From Bog-473 sp963711065 (lineage in GTDB: Bacteria; Actinomycetota; Acidimicrobiia; Acidimicrobiales; RAAP-2), in the NCBI GenBank assembly GCA_963711065.1, contig CAVQCO010000006.1, positions 248,001 to 312,000 on the forward strand: 64,000 nucleotides of DNA. The letters run 5' to 3'. A program made the position numbers and the translations under genes. Positions 18,244-27,239 of the stretch are shown in pieces (position 1 is the stretch's first letter; each line of letters begins with the position of its first letter). The notes beneath the pieces were generated by a model. The model ran no database searches. It was not told where the DNA came from and saw only the letters and a program-made list of their open reading frames with translations.

Positions 18244-18347
18244 GGTGGTGCCTGATCCCTTCGTGGAGCCCTCCGGTCGCTCGGTGCCGTCGTGCCCGTG
18301 TTGTCTTGGAAATGCGAGTTGATGCCCCGCCCGGCACGCAACATACC

Positions 18348-18373
18348 GGGAACGGGCGCCTCGCCCGTTTCCC
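18348..18373. promoter_or_regulatory. Inverted repeats between divergent nitroreductase and GH43-like genes
   Basis: Arms GGGAACGGGCG and CGCCCGTTTCCC surround a three-base spacer. A second small palindrome, GAACGGTCGTTC, lies at 18393-18404. Both sit in the 243-bp divergent intergenic region and may be operators; a hairpin is the alternative. Confidence 0.4.
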
Positions 18374-18486
18374 AGCGGAAGAGACAGCCCGAGAACGGTC
18401 GTTCCCGACCGAGAAGCCCCCACGACGTTCGGTAGCATGACGCCGCGGGATCCGGAGCGTTGGCGCAACCTCATCCGACAAGGAGG

Positions 18487-20403
18487 ATGGTGTCCCCCCC
18501 AGGCAACGGCACCAACGGGCCACTTCCCCCCCTCGCGCTCCTCCGGTCGCTGCTCGCGATGTGCGTCGTCCTCGGGGCCGCGGCCGTCCTCTCCGTCGGA
18601 GCCCCGTCCGCCGGCGCGGACAACTGGTCCCCCGTCCACCCGGGGGACTTCCCGGATCCGAGCATCCTGCACTGGGGGGGCTCTTATTACGGGTTCGCCA
18701 CGCAGAACTTCGCCGTGACGGCCCAAACCATCAACATCCAAGAATCGATCTCGTCGGACGGTGTCCACTGGACCCCTCTGACCTCAGATGCGCTCCCCAC
18801 CGCCGGCGGACTCGGCTCGTGGGCCAAACCTGGCGAGACCTGGGCACCCACGGTCGCTGCGTACTCCGACGGCAGCGACCCCACTGTCTTCGTCATGTAC
18901 TACACGGCGACGGACAGCTCGAGCGGCACCCAGTGCATCGGAGAGGCCACCGCGACCAACCCACGGGGACCCTATTCCGATTCGAATTCGGAGCCCGTAG
19001 AGTGCCAGGTCGGCCTCGGTGGCAGCATCGATCCCAACATCTTCACCGACCCACAGACGGGAACGTCGTACCTCCTGTGGAAGGACGACGGAAACACGGA
19101 CGGCAACAACCCCACGGGGATCTGGTCATCTCCACTCGCGCCCGACCTTCAGTCGTTGTCGGACAGCGTCACCCAGATCCTCCAAGCCGATCAGACTTGG
19201 CAGGGCGGCATCGTCGAGGGGCCAACCATGTATTACCTTCCCGGTCCCGGATCCGGTGGCAGCGGTGGGACGTACTACCTCTTCTACTCCGGCGGTGACT
19301 ATGGCACTTCGACCTACGCCATCGGATGGGCGACCTGCAGCAGCCCGAGCGCCGGATGCCAAGACCAGTCGGTGTTGCTCTCGACGACCCCCGGCGTCTC
19401 CGGGCCGGGAGGGCCTGACGTGTTCACGCTGCCTCCGACCGAGCAGAATCCCACGGGCCAGACGGTCATGGCCTTCGCCGGCTGGCAGGGCGACACCATC
19501 GGCTACCTGGCGTGCGGCATCCGGCCCATGTACCTGGCCGACTTGAACTTCGACTCGAGCCAATCACCACCGTTGCCCGTATTGACCCCCGACCCAGGCG
19601 GCGGCACGACGGCCGCCTCCAGTCCGAGCTGCCCGGGACCGCCCCCGCTCCCGCCTGGATACTGGCAGGTCGCCTCCGACGGCGGCGTCTTCACGTTCGG
19701 GTCCGCCGGCTTCTACGGCTCGACCGGGTCGATCCGGCTGAACAAGCCCGTCGTGGGCATGGCGCCGACGCCGGACCGTCGGGGGTACTGGCTCGTGGCG
19801 AGCGACGGCGGGGTGTTCGCGTACGGCGACGCCGGGTTCTACGGGTCGACGGGAAGCATGACCCTGAACAAGCCGATCATCGCGATGATCCCGACCATCA
19901 CGGGGGGTGGCTACTGGCTCGTCGCCAGCGACGGCGGCGTCTTCGCCTTCGGCAACGCGCCGTTCTACGGCTCGGCCGGTGGCGACGGCCTGGCCTACCC
20001 GGTCACCGGCGCCGCGCCGAGCTTCCTGGGTGGCGGCTACTGGCTCGTCGACGCCAACGGCCAGGTCTTCAACTACGGCAACGCCCCGTTCGAGGGGCAG
20101 CCGGTCTTCGCTCCGGGCGGATACCGGATCACCGGCCTGGCGGGGACGCACGACTCTTCTGGATACTGGCTGGCCAGTGCAAACGGCAACGTCGCCGACT
20201 TCGGGGACGCCGCACCCTACGGCTCCATGATGGGCACCAACCTCAACGCGCCCATCGTCGGAATGGCGGCCACCCACGACGGCGCCGGCTACTGGCTGCA
20301 GGGCTCCGACGGGGGCATCTTCACCTTCGGCGACGCCCCCTTCTTCGGCTCCATGGGCGGGCATCACCTCAACGCCCCCATGGTCGGCATCGCCTCGGTC
20401 TGA
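18487..20403 (+). CDS. Secreted GH43-like glycosidase with six C-terminal GYW repeats
   Basis: 638 residues from ATG 18487; AGGAGG directly abuts this codon, so the exact start is uncertain. A signal peptide (about 15-44) leads to a five-bladed GH43-like domain: Asp57 in DFPDPS, Asp182 in GGSIDPN and Glu244 in IVEGP match the base, pKa modulator and acid of GH43 arabinanases and xylosidases. Residues 391-638 are six 42-residue repeats of the type GYWLVASDGGVF...FYGS...LNKPIVGM, the same module as in four proteins at 50.7-61.3 kb. Predicted to cut an arabinose- or xylose-containing polysaccharide outside the cell. Confidence 0.8.
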   Translation: MVSPPGNGTNGPLPPLALLRSLLAMCVVLGAAAVLSVGAPSAGADNWSPVHPGDFPDPSILHWGGSYYGFATQNFAVTAQTINIQESISSDGVHWTPLTSDALPTAGGLGSWAKPGETWAPTVAAYSDGSDPTVFVMYYTATDSSSGTQCIGEATATNPRGPYSDSNSEPVECQVGLGGSIDPNIFTDPQTGTSYLLWKDDGNTDGNNPTGIWSSPLAPDLQSLSDSVTQILQADQTWQGGIVEGPTMYYLPGPGSGGSGGTYYLFYSGGDYGTSTYAIGWATCSSPSAGCQDQSVLLSTTPGVSGPGGPDVFTLPPTEQNPTGQTVMAFAGWQGDTIGYLACGIRPMYLADLNFDSSQSPPLPVLTPDPGGGTTAASSPSCPGPPPLPPGYWQVASDGGVFTFGSAGFYGSTGSIRLNKPVVGMAPTPDRRGYWLVASDGGVFAYGDAGFYGSTGSMTLNKPIIAMIPTITGGGYWLVASDGGVFAFGNAPFYGSAGGDGLAYPVTGAAPSFLGGGYWLVDANGQVFNYGNAPFEGQPVFAPGGYRITGLAGTHDSSGYWLASANGNVADFGDAAPYGSMMGTNLNAPIVGMAATHDGAGYWLQGSDGGIFTFGDAPFFGSMGGHHLNAPMVGIASV

Positions 20404-20405
20404 GC

Positions 20406-20421
20406 CCCCGCTCGTGCGGGG
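20406..20421 (+). terminator. Terminator-like hairpin after the GH43-like gene
   Basis: CCCCGC and GCGGGG form a perfect six-base stem around TCGT, two bases after the stop codon. There is no U-tract. Confidence 0.5.
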
Positions 20422-20608
20422 AGGACCCCGGCCGCAGCCAGGCCTCCGACGCGCCGGCCCGTCCACCGGGGCCTCCCCGCGTCCCGGCCACCCGGAAAGC
20501 GCCTCGAAGGGACATACGGTCTGAGGCCGGACCTGGATTGCGGCCTATCCTGTCCCCGGCGCGCAACGCCGGCCCGGCCACGAGCGCCCCGCGAAGGACG
20601 ACCGCGAC

Positions 20609-20637
20609 GGGACCGGGACCGGACCGGGACCGGGACC
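20609..20637. repeat. GGGACC microsatellite
   Basis: Five tandem copies of GGGACC, one of them lacking a base, in the otherwise featureless 280-bp gap before the VOC gene. No gene is seen in this gap. Confidence 0.8.
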
Positions 20638-20681
20638 GGCAGATCCTCTGGATTGGGAAGGGCGCCGAGGGAGGGCAGCTC

Positions 20682-21275
20682 ATGACAGGCAGCACCGGCG
20701 GGTTCGAACTGCGGGGCATCAACCACCTGGCGCTCGTGTGCCGCGACATGGAGCGGACGGTCGACTTCTACACCAACGTGCTCGGCATGCCGCTGGTCAA
20801 GACGATCGAGCTGCCGGCGGACATGGGCCAGCACTTCTTCTTCGACTGCGGTGGCGGCGACTGCCTGGCCTTCTTCTGGTTCCCCAACGCCCCCGACGGC
20901 GTCCCCGGCGTCAGCGCACCGGCGGCACGCCCCGACCAGGGTGACCTGACGAGCGCCATCGGCTCCATGAACCACGTCGCCTTCGACGTGGCCCCCGAGA
21001 AGATCGAGGAGTACCGCGACCGCCTCCTCGCCGCCGGCATCGACTGCACCGAGATCGCCAATCACGACGACTCCGAGTGGGGCATCAGCGACACGATGCA
21101 CAAGGGCGTGTACATCCGCAGCATCTACTTCCAGGACCCCGACGGGATCCTGCTGGAGTTCGCCTGCTGGTTGCGCGACTTCGAGCTCTCCGACGTCTCG
21201 CACACCCCCGCCCGGGCCGTCGACGCCAACCTCGCCGCCGAGCCCGAGCTGCCCAGCCAGCCGACCCCGGTCTGA
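20682..21275 (+). CDS. VOC superfamily dioxygenase-like protein
   Basis: 197 residues. His15 (INHLAL), a central NHVAFDV His and the Glu in GILLEFACW form the expected 2-His-1-carboxylate metal site of type I extradiol dioxygenases and relatives. ATG 20682 follows GAGGGAGGG. It is followed 23 bp later by a CMD-family gene and then a coupled CrtC-like gene, suggesting one catabolic operon. Substrate unknown; an aromatic or alpha-keto compound is plausible. Confidence 0.85.
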   Translation: MTGSTGGFELRGINHLALVCRDMERTVDFYTNVLGMPLVKTIELPADMGQHFFFDCGGGDCLAFFWFPNAPDGVPGVSAPAARPDQGDLTSAIGSMNHVAFDVAPEKIEEYRDRLLAAGIDCTEIANHDDSEWGISDTMHKGVYIRSIYFQDPDGILLEFACWLRDFELSDVSHTPARAVDANLAAEPELPSQPTPV

Positions 21276-21298
21276 AGGCCCGGCCCGGCGAGGACACC

Positions 21299-21937
21299 GT
21301 GCCCCGACTCCGCCAGGTCCCCAAGGACGAGGCCACCGCGCCCATCGTCACCACCATGTACGAGTGGCTCTTCGAGGGCCGCGACCCCGTCGCAGAGCCG
21401 GGACGGTGGGACGGCACGACCGGCGACTGGTGGACCGTCTTCGCCCTCAGCCCCGACATCCTCGATCACTGCGTCAAGGGCTTCGGGCTCTACCAGTCGC
21501 CCACCCGGACGCTCGACCCCAAGCTGCGCGAGCTCGGCCAGATCCGGGCCGGCTGGGCCGCCGGCAGCCAGTTCGTCTTCAGCCAGCACGCCAAGTCGAT
21601 GCGCGAGCTCGGCATGCCCGAGGCGCAGATCACGCACATCCCCGCCTGGAGCGTCGCGCCCGAGGGCACCTACGACGCCGCCGAGCGCGCCGTGCTCGCG
21701 TACACCGACTGCCTCGTCTACGATCACGGCCGCGTCCCCGACGGGCTCTTCGCCGAGCTCGGGCGCCACCTCGACGAGGTGGCGATCCTCGAGCTCACCT
21801 ACATCACGACGCTGTACTTCCAACACGCCGTGATGTCGAAGGCGCTGCGCACAGAGTTCGACGACCGCGACGATCCCGTCGTCGAGGTGCCCGGCCCTCC
21901 GGGCGCCTCCGCCATGCATCCGGGCCCGGGCCGGTGA
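21299..21937 (+). CDS. Carboxymuconolactone decarboxylase (CMD/AhpD-like) family protein
   Basis: 212 residues, all-helical, with LRELGQIRAGWAAGSQFVFSQHAKSMRELG and ILELTYITTLYFQHAVMS-type helices of the CMD fold. The peroxidase CxxC of AhpD is absent at the usual place (GSQFVFSQH), pointing to a decarboxylase or hydrolase-like role rather than AhpD peroxidase. GTG 21299 has GAGG eight bases before it. Second gene of the VOC-CMD-CrtC-like operon; its stop overlaps the next start. Confidence 0.8.
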   Translation: MPRLRQVPKDEATAPIVTTMYEWLFEGRDPVAEPGRWDGTTGDWWTVFALSPDILDHCVKGFGLYQSPTRTLDPKLRELGQIRAGWAAGSQFVFSQHAKSMRELGMPEAQITHIPAWSVAPEGTYDAAERAVLAYTDCLVYDHGRVPDGLFAELGRHLDEVAILELTYITTLYFQHAVMSKALRTEFDDRDDPVVEVPGPPGASAMHPGPGR

Positions 21938-22902
21938 CGGCGGCACACGTCGTCCTGCCGGACGACGAGGCACGGCACGCCCCCGACGACGAGGACCTGT
22001 GGAACGAGTCGTACTACTGCGACTTCGTCCAGGCCGACGGGTCGTTCGGCGGCTGGCTCCGGCTCGGGCTCTATCCCAATCGCGGCGTCGCCTGGTGGAC
22101 GGCCTGGATCGTGCGCCCCGGTCGCCCCGGCATCGCCTCGGTCAACTACGAGATGCCGGTCCCCCCCGAGAACGGTCTCGTCAGCGAGAGCCCCGACGGC
22201 GAGCGCGTGGAGATCGAGCTGCTCCGCCCGCTCGAGGAGTTCCGTCTCGCGGCCGCCAACCTCATGGGCAAGGAGTACGCCGACCCTGCGGACGCCTACA
22301 CCGACACCCACTGGCAACCCCGCCCGCTCGACGTCGACCTGACCTGGACGACCGACGGCGCCGCGTACCACTACGACCTGACCACCCGCTACGAGATCCC
22401 CTGCCTCGTCCGCGGCACGGTGACCATCGACGGCGAAACCCTCACGGTGGACGGCCAGGGCCAGCGCGACCACTCGTGGGGCGTGCGGGACTGGTGGGCC
22501 TTCGGATGGTGCTGGAACTCCATGCGCCTCGACGACGGGACCCGGGTCCACCTGGCCGACATCCGGATGATGCCGGGTGTCCCGGTCTTCTTTGGATACA
22601 TCCAGACGCCCGGGGAAGTCCATCCCGCCACGGCGCTCTCGGTCACCGAGGACCTGGGCGAGCACGGCTTCCCCTCCAAAGCCCGCATCGAGATCGCCGC
22701 CGCCCCGGTGCACGACCTGCGACTCGACGTGACGCCCGTCGCGTTCGGGCCGGTGCTGCTGCGCAACGACGACGGCCGGACCAGCCGCTTCCCCCGGGCC
22801 ATGGTGCACTGCCGGGCCGGCGACGGCCGATCGGGCTCTGGATGGATCGAATGGAACCAGCCGGAGCCGGACCCCGCATCCCCCGACAGCCCGGCCACCT
22901 GA
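21934..22902 (+). CDS. CrtC/DUF7064-like protein
   Basis: 322 residues, beta-rich, resembling hydroxyneurosporene synthase (CrtC)-like and DUF7064 proteins that are common in steroid- and lipid-degrading actinobacteria. Typical elements: HWQPRPLDVDLTW, GTVTIDGETLTVDGQGQRDHSWG and RDWWAFGWCWNSMRLDDGT. The invariant-looking RDHSWG with following Trp-rich strand may form the active cleft. GTG 21934 overlaps the CMD stop (GTGA). Hydratase or isomerase activity on a terpenoid or steroid is a guess. Confidence 0.65.
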   Translation: MTAAHVVLPDDEARHAPDDEDLWNESYYCDFVQADGSFGGWLRLGLYPNRGVAWWTAWIVRPGRPGIASVNYEMPVPPENGLVSESPDGERVEIELLRPLEEFRLAAANLMGKEYADPADAYTDTHWQPRPLDVDLTWTTDGAAYHYDLTTRYEIPCLVRGTVTIDGETLTVDGQGQRDHSWGVRDWWAFGWCWNSMRLDDGTRVHLADIRMMPGVPVFFGYIQTPGEVHPATALSVTEDLGEHGFPSKARIEIAAAPVHDLRLDVTPVAFGPVLLRNDDGRTSRFPRAMVHCRAGDGRSGSGWIEWNQPEPDPASPDSPAT

Positions 22903-22922
22903 GCCCGGGCCACCTGAGCCCG
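22893..22922 (+). repeat. 15-bp tandem duplication spanning the stop codon
   Basis: GGCCACCTGAGCCCG occurs at 22893-22907 and 22908-22922, so the TGA stop of the CrtC-like gene is repeated in frame 15 bases later. Confidence 0.9.
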
Positions 22923-22998
22923 GTCAGCGGGTCCCTCTGCCGGACCGGTCCCGGCGGGCGGACCGCAGCCGCCCACCCGAACGATCCGTCGCCGCGGC

Positions 22999-23289
22999 TC
23001 AGTAGTCGATCGGCTGCACGCCGCCCGCACCACCCGCCGATCGGCCGACGCCCCATTGGAAGCTTTGGAAGCAACTGCCGTCGGCCATGCCGCCGTACTC
23101 GAAGCCCGGGACGCTGCTCCCCGGCACGTCGGGCGGCATGGTCCCGAACCCGCTCACCTCGTCGCCCGCGCCCGCGACCGCCTGGCCGGCCAGCGCGAAC
23201 ACGGCGCGTAGGGTGGCCCGGTCCGCGTCGCCCAGGTCCATTGCATCGAGCCTGAGGGCGAGACGCTCGATGTCGCTCAAGGTCGTCAT
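22999..23289 (-). CDS. 96-residue hypothetical protein
   Basis: Acidic N-terminal helix (SDIERLALRLDAMDLGDADR) and a Gly-rich C-terminus ending SFQWGVGRSAGGAGGV. The N-terminal segment resembles a short coiled region; no motif or membrane segment. Starts at ATG 23289 with GGAGGC upstream. Same strand as AIM24 but with no clear link. Confidence 0.5.
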   Translation of the reverse strand: MTTLSDIERLALRLDAMDLGDADRATLRAVFALAGQAVAGAGDEVSGFGTMPPDVPGSSVPGFEYGGMADGSCFQSFQWGVGRSAGGAGGVQPIDY

Positions 23290-23371
23290 CCCGGTCTGCC
23301 TCCTTCGGTCCTGTTCTCGACGGACGACGGAGAGCGGACCGAGGGGTTACATCCGGACTACGTGAACCGGA

Positions 23372-24130
23372 CTACTTGAAGAGGTCGCCCAGGACCTTGG
23401 TCGCCCCGACGCCGACGGCGGCACCCTCGACGCCCCGGTGGTCGTCGGGCATGTACTCGCCGATGACGCCGGCCAGCATGGCGATGGGCATCGACTGCAG
23501 CCAGATCCGGCCCGGACCGGTCAGCACGGCGAAGTGGTGGCCGTCGGCGCCCATGTAGCGGTTGGCCAGACCCGGGACCTTCTGCACGCTGAATTGCACC
23601 GAGGCCTGGAACAGCCCGGCGTGGCCCGGGTGCACCCGCATCGTCTGGCCGGCGGCGAGGTCGTAGACGATGACCTCGCCCGACAGGTCGATGAAGGCGC
23701 GGCCGGTGCCGCCGATCTTCTGGAGGATCAACCCCTCGCCGCCGAAGATGCCGCCCCGGAACGACTGCTGGAAACCCATGGACAGCTCGATCCCCGGCGT
23801 GGCGGCCATGAAGCCGTGACGGTGCACCATGAACTCGTTCCCCGGCGCCACGTCGATCGGCAGGATGTGGCCCGGAACCTTGGACGCGAAGGCGATGGAG
23901 CCGGCGCCACCCTGGGCGGTGTAGGTGGTCATCATGATGGAGGCGCCGGACACGGCCCGCTTGACCGCCCCCATGAGCCCCTTGCCGCCCATGCCGCCAC
24001 CGGTGTTGGTCTGCATCTGGATCGCATCGGACATCCAGGAGAACTCGCCGGCCTCCGACACGATCGACTCCCCGTCCGCGAGCGAGAGCTCGAGCACCGG
24101 CATCGTCGTTCCGTGGATCGTCTCTTCCAT
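23372..24130 (-). CDS. AIM24 family protein
   Basis: 252 residues of the AIM24/TIGR00266 family, a beta-helix-like fold: PVLELSLADGESIVSEAGEF, NTGGGMGGKGLMGAVKRAV, GGIFGGEGLILQKIGGTGRA and LAAGQTMRVHPGHAGLF. Bacterial members are cytoplasmic and of unknown function; the yeast namesake is mitochondrial. ATG 24130 has GGAGG at correct spacing. Full length for the family. Confidence 0.85.
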   Translation of the reverse strand: MEETIHGTTMPVLELSLADGESIVSEAGEFSWMSDAIQMQTNTGGGMGGKGLMGAVKRAVSGASIMMTTYTAQGGAGSIAFASKVPGHILPIDVAPGNEFMVHRHGFMAATPGIELSMGFQQSFRGGIFGGEGLILQKIGGTGRAFIDLSGEVIVYDLAAGQTMRVHPGHAGLFQASVQFSVQKVPGLANRYMGADGHHFAVLTGPGRIWLQSMPIAMLAGVIGEYMPDDHRGVEGAAVGVGATKVLGDLFK

Positions 24131-24143
24131 GGTGACCTCCTCA

Positions 24144-24210
24144 ATCCGGTCCTGTCCGGGATCCGGTCCTGTCCGCACCTGGTTTCGTCCGGCATCCGGT
24201 TTCGTCCGGC
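24144..24210. repeat. Direct repeats upstream of the AIM24 start
   Basis: ATCCGGTCCTGTCCGGG (24144-24160) is followed immediately by a near copy, and GGTTTCGTCCGGC occurs at 24181-24193 and again at 24198-24210. The block begins 14 bases before the start codon, so it may be in the leader or be a regulator site. The rest of the 138-bp gap shows nothing. Confidence 0.6.
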
Positions 24211-24268
24211 TCTCTGTGATGCGACCGATCCGTGCGCCGCACCCTGTGACGTGTGAGAACCCCGCCGG

Positions 24269-25174
24269 TTACGCGGTCGCTGCACCGCCCGGCAACTCCA
24301 CGTCGCCCGAGCGTAGGTCCTCCCCGGGTCCGTGTGCACCGGTCACGAGACGCTCCGCCAACGAGACCTCCACGAGGCCGAGGGCCACACCGAATCCAAG
24401 GCCCAGGGCGAAGTTGGTGAGGAAGACGAGGATGACCCGCTCATGGGGCACCAGGTCCTTGATGAGGACGATCACCTCGTGCTCGATGGCCAGCGGCACG
24501 GTGACCATGACGAACACAATCCAGAAATGGGGCCACACCAGCCGCACCGAGCGGCGGAAGGCCTCACCCACCGAGCAGTCGAGCAGGTTGATGAGCGGTC
24601 CGACCAGGGCGCACAGGGTCCCGACCACCAATCCAGGGATCACGAGGAACAATGCACCGACGGCGGTGAGCACGAGGAGGATCGCCTCGGCGATCAGGAG
24701 CCGAACCCAGGGCAGCGTCGCCAGCACCTCGGACACGGGCTGGGGCGTCAGGTTGCGCTCCACCGCGCCGACCAGGCGCTCGAGCATGCCGGCGTAGAAG
24801 GTCAGCCCGAGGGACGACGCGCCGAAGATGACGGCTCCGGTCAGCGACTCCAGCCCGAGATGGTCGGTCGAGATCTCCGTGAACCAGGTGCTCTGGAACG
24901 CATCGAGGCCGAAGATCACCACGGCGGGCACGATCACCCGGGCGGGCTCGAGCCGGAACGTCCGCAACGCCATGGAGATCAGTTCCAGGGGGTGCAGGGG
25001 GTGCCGGCCGGGATGGCTGGGCCGGGTCCGGCGGGGGTGACGCAGGAACCGGAGGTGGCGCCGGCGGAGGTGCGGCTCGTCGCCGGCGGCGTCACCCGCC
25101 CGTGTCGCCCCGGGACGGGGCTCCTCGGGGAGCGGGTTCAGCAGGTCCCCGAGCCCGTCGTCGCGCCCGCTCAC
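24269..25174 (-). CDS. Multi-pass membrane protein coupled to a methyltransferase
   Basis: 301 residues from GTG 25174, which overlaps the TGA of the methyltransferase gene (GTGA); an ATG at 24973 would give a 234-residue core. The N-terminal 65 residues are polar and basic. About six helices follow (VIVPAVVIFGLDAF, LLIAEAILLVLTAVGALFLV, IPGLVVGTLCALVGPLI, FWIVFVMVTVPLAI, VILVFLTNFALGLGFGVALG). The pattern resembles the membrane domain of glycerophosphodiesterase-type and DUF proteins with helical bundles; no catalytic motif is seen. Confidence 0.6.
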   Translation of the reverse strand: MSGRDDGLGDLLNPLPEEPRPGATRAGDAAGDEPHLRRRHLRFLRHPRRTRPSHPGRHPLHPLELISMALRTFRLEPARVIVPAVVIFGLDAFQSTWFTEISTDHLGLESLTGAVIFGASSLGLTFYAGMLERLVGAVERNLTPQPVSEVLATLPWVRLLIAEAILLVLTAVGALFLVIPGLVVGTLCALVGPLINLLDCSVGEAFRRSVRLVWPHFWIVFVMVTVPLAIEHEVIVLIKDLVPHERVILVFLTNFALGLGFGVALGLVEVSLAERLVTGAHGPGEDLRSGDVELPGGAATA

Positions 25175-25959
25175 GCCGGCAGGCCGCCGTCGCCCACGAA
25201 GTCGAAGAGCTTGTAGGCCGGGTCGAAGACACGGGCGCCGACGCCGGCGGGGGCGTCGGCGTCGGGCTGCAGAGCGAAGCGCTGCCGCCCGACCGTCAAC
25301 ACGAAGCCGTCGGGCGCCTCGAAGGCCACCTCCTCGAAGCCAGCGGCCGCGAAGTCGGCCCGGATGGCAGGGGTGGCGTCGGGCGGGCGCCGGTGTCGGG
25401 TCCAGATCACCTCGGACCCCACCCGGCAGAATCCCGGCAGTGCCTGGATGGTGCGCGTGATGTCCGCCGAGCTGATGTTCCCGAAGACCCCGCACACCAG
25501 CACCAGATCCGCCGGCAGGGCACTCTCGTAAAACCGGCACCGGGAGGCGTCGCCCTCGACGATCCGGACCTCGTCGGCGACACCGGCGTCATCCGCCCGG
25601 CGCCGGGCGAAGGCGACGAGGGCGGGGTCGAGCTCCACGAGCAGCGCCGAGACGTCCCTCGCTCTCGGATGGGTCGAGACGACGTCGATCACGTCCCGGC
25701 CCTGCCCGGCGCACATGCTCACCATCCGGATCGGCCCTGGATGGGACGCGGGCACCCGGTCGAGGAAGTCGCGCACCATGGATTGGACGATGCGGAGGCG
25801 CCTGGACAACGGCGACGCGGGGTTCTCGTAGGGCTCGTGCCAGCGGACCCAGTGCGTGTCCGACGCAGCCGGTTCACACGCCGGCCGGGCGGCCGGATCC
25901 GAGCCCCCCTCGGTGGCCGCCTCCGCTTCGGGAGCTTCTGGATGGTCCCCGGGGGCCAT
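25171..25959 (-). CDS. Class I SAM-dependent methyltransferase
   Basis: 262 residues. Motif I is VSMCAGQGRDVIDVV, followed by an acidic end of beta2 (LLVELDPALVAFARRRA) and a motif IV-like ADLVLVCGVFGNIS. It lacks an NPPY or DPPY motif, so it is not an amino-DNA methylase; a small-molecule or protein substrate is expected. Divergent from the DNA methylase at 26069 across 109 bp with phased repeats. Coupled by GTGA to the downstream membrane protein. Confidence 0.8.
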   Translation of the reverse strand: MAPGDHPEAPEAEAATEGGSDPAARPACEPAASDTHWVRWHEPYENPASPLSRRLRIVQSMVRDFLDRVPASHPGPIRMVSMCAGQGRDVIDVVSTHPRARDVSALLVELDPALVAFARRRADDAGVADEVRIVEGDASRCRFYESALPADLVLVCGVFGNISSADITRTIQALPGFCRVGSEVIWTRHRRPPDATPAIRADFAAAGFEEVAFEAPDGFVLTVGRQRFALQPDADAPAGVGARVFDPAYKLFDFVGDGGLPA

Positions 25960-26002
25960 GACGGCCCATCGTAGGGTGGGCCACGTGACCGCCCGACCGC
26001 CC

Positions 26003-26040
26003 CATGACCGCCACATGAGCGCCACATGAGCGGCACATGA
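26003..26040. promoter_or_regulatory. Four CATGA repeats at exact 11-bp spacing
   Basis: CATGA occurs at 26003, 26014, 26025 and 26036 inside the divergent intergenic region between two methyltransferase genes. The spacing is one helical turn, so all copies face the same side of the DNA, as in operators bound cooperatively. The units between share CGCCA or CGGCA. Confidence 0.55.
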
Positions 26041-26068
26041 CCTCCGATGAGCGGCCGGTGACGGCGCC

Positions 26069-27239
26069 GTGATCAAGTACCTGGGCTCCAAGCGACGCCT
26101 CGTCCCGGTCCTGGGCGAGATCTGCCGGGCCTCGGGTGCCCGCACGGCGCTCGACCTCTTCACCGGCACGACCCGCGTCGCCCAGGCCTTCAAGGGGCAC
26201 GGCGTGCACGTCACGGCCGTCGACAGCGCTCGATACGCCCACGTCTTCGCCCGCACCTATATCGAGGCGGATGCGGCCGCCACCGACCTGGCCGCGCTGC
26301 GGGCGGCGGTCGCCCACCTCAACACCGTCCCGGGCCGTCCGGGCTACGTCCACGAGATGTTCAGCCGTCAGGCCCGGTTCTTCCGACCGGACAACGCCGC
26401 TCGCATCGATGCCGTGCGGGACGTCATCGACTCGGAGTATGCGGGGTCACCCCTGTTCCCCCTGCTGTTGACGAGCCTGATCGAGGCTGCGGACCGGGTG
26501 GACTCGACGACGGGCGTGCAGATGGCCTACGTCAAGCAGTGGGCGCCGCGGTCGTTCAACCCCCTGGAGCTGCGCGTGCCCGAGCTCTTGGTGGGCGGCG
26601 GCCGCGCCATCCAGGGCGATGCGGTCGAGCTGGCGCCGGAGCTGGGACATTTCGACCTGGCCTATCTGGACCCGCCGTACAACCAGCACCGGTACTTCAC
26701 CAACTACCACGTGTGGGAGACGCTGGTGGCCTGGGATGCGCCCGAGGCTTACGGCGTGGCCCGCAAGCGGGTGGACGCCCGCGACCCATCCACACGGTCC
26801 GCGTTCAATTCGAAGCGGACGATGCCTGCGGCACTCGGCTCGGTGGTCCGGTCCGTGGACTGCGACCTGCTGGTGCTGTCCTACAACGACGAGTCGTGGC
26901 TCGAGCTGGACGAGCTCGAGGCGATGTGCGCCGCGCCCGGACCCCGGGGCGCGCGTCCGCCGCGAGGTCGAGATCCTCGCTTTCGATTCGGCTCGATACG
27001 TCGGGGCCCGCATCGGCATCTTCAACCCATCCGGAGAGAAGGTCGGTCGGGTCGGCCACCTGTCGAACCGAGAGTTGCTGGTCATCGGCGGAGAGGCGGC
27101 CCTGGTGCGCCGCGTCGTCGAGGCCGTCGGCCCGGCGGCACAGGGGGGTGCAACAAAAGCTGCTCGTGGCCGTCTCGGTGGCGACCCGAGGGCACCGGTC
27201 GCCCTCTCCGTGGCGGATCGGCTACAACAGGCAACGTGA
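26069..27239 (+). CDS. D12-class N6-adenine DNA methyltransferase (apparent frameshift near 26.94 kb)
   Basis: About 389 residues after removing one base. IKYLGSKRRL near the start and LDLFTGTTRVAQAF (28-41) form the SAM-binding motifs; DPPYNQHRYFTNYH at 201-214 is the catalytic DPPY motif. At about 26933-26950 (a C/G run) the frame shifts; the correct continuation reads ARVRREVEILAFDSARYVG...GEKVGRVGHLSNRELLVIGG and stops at 27239. No restriction gene is adjacent, so it is probably an orphan methylase. Its stop overlaps the PPK2 start (GTGA). Target sequence is not predictable. Confidence 0.8.
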
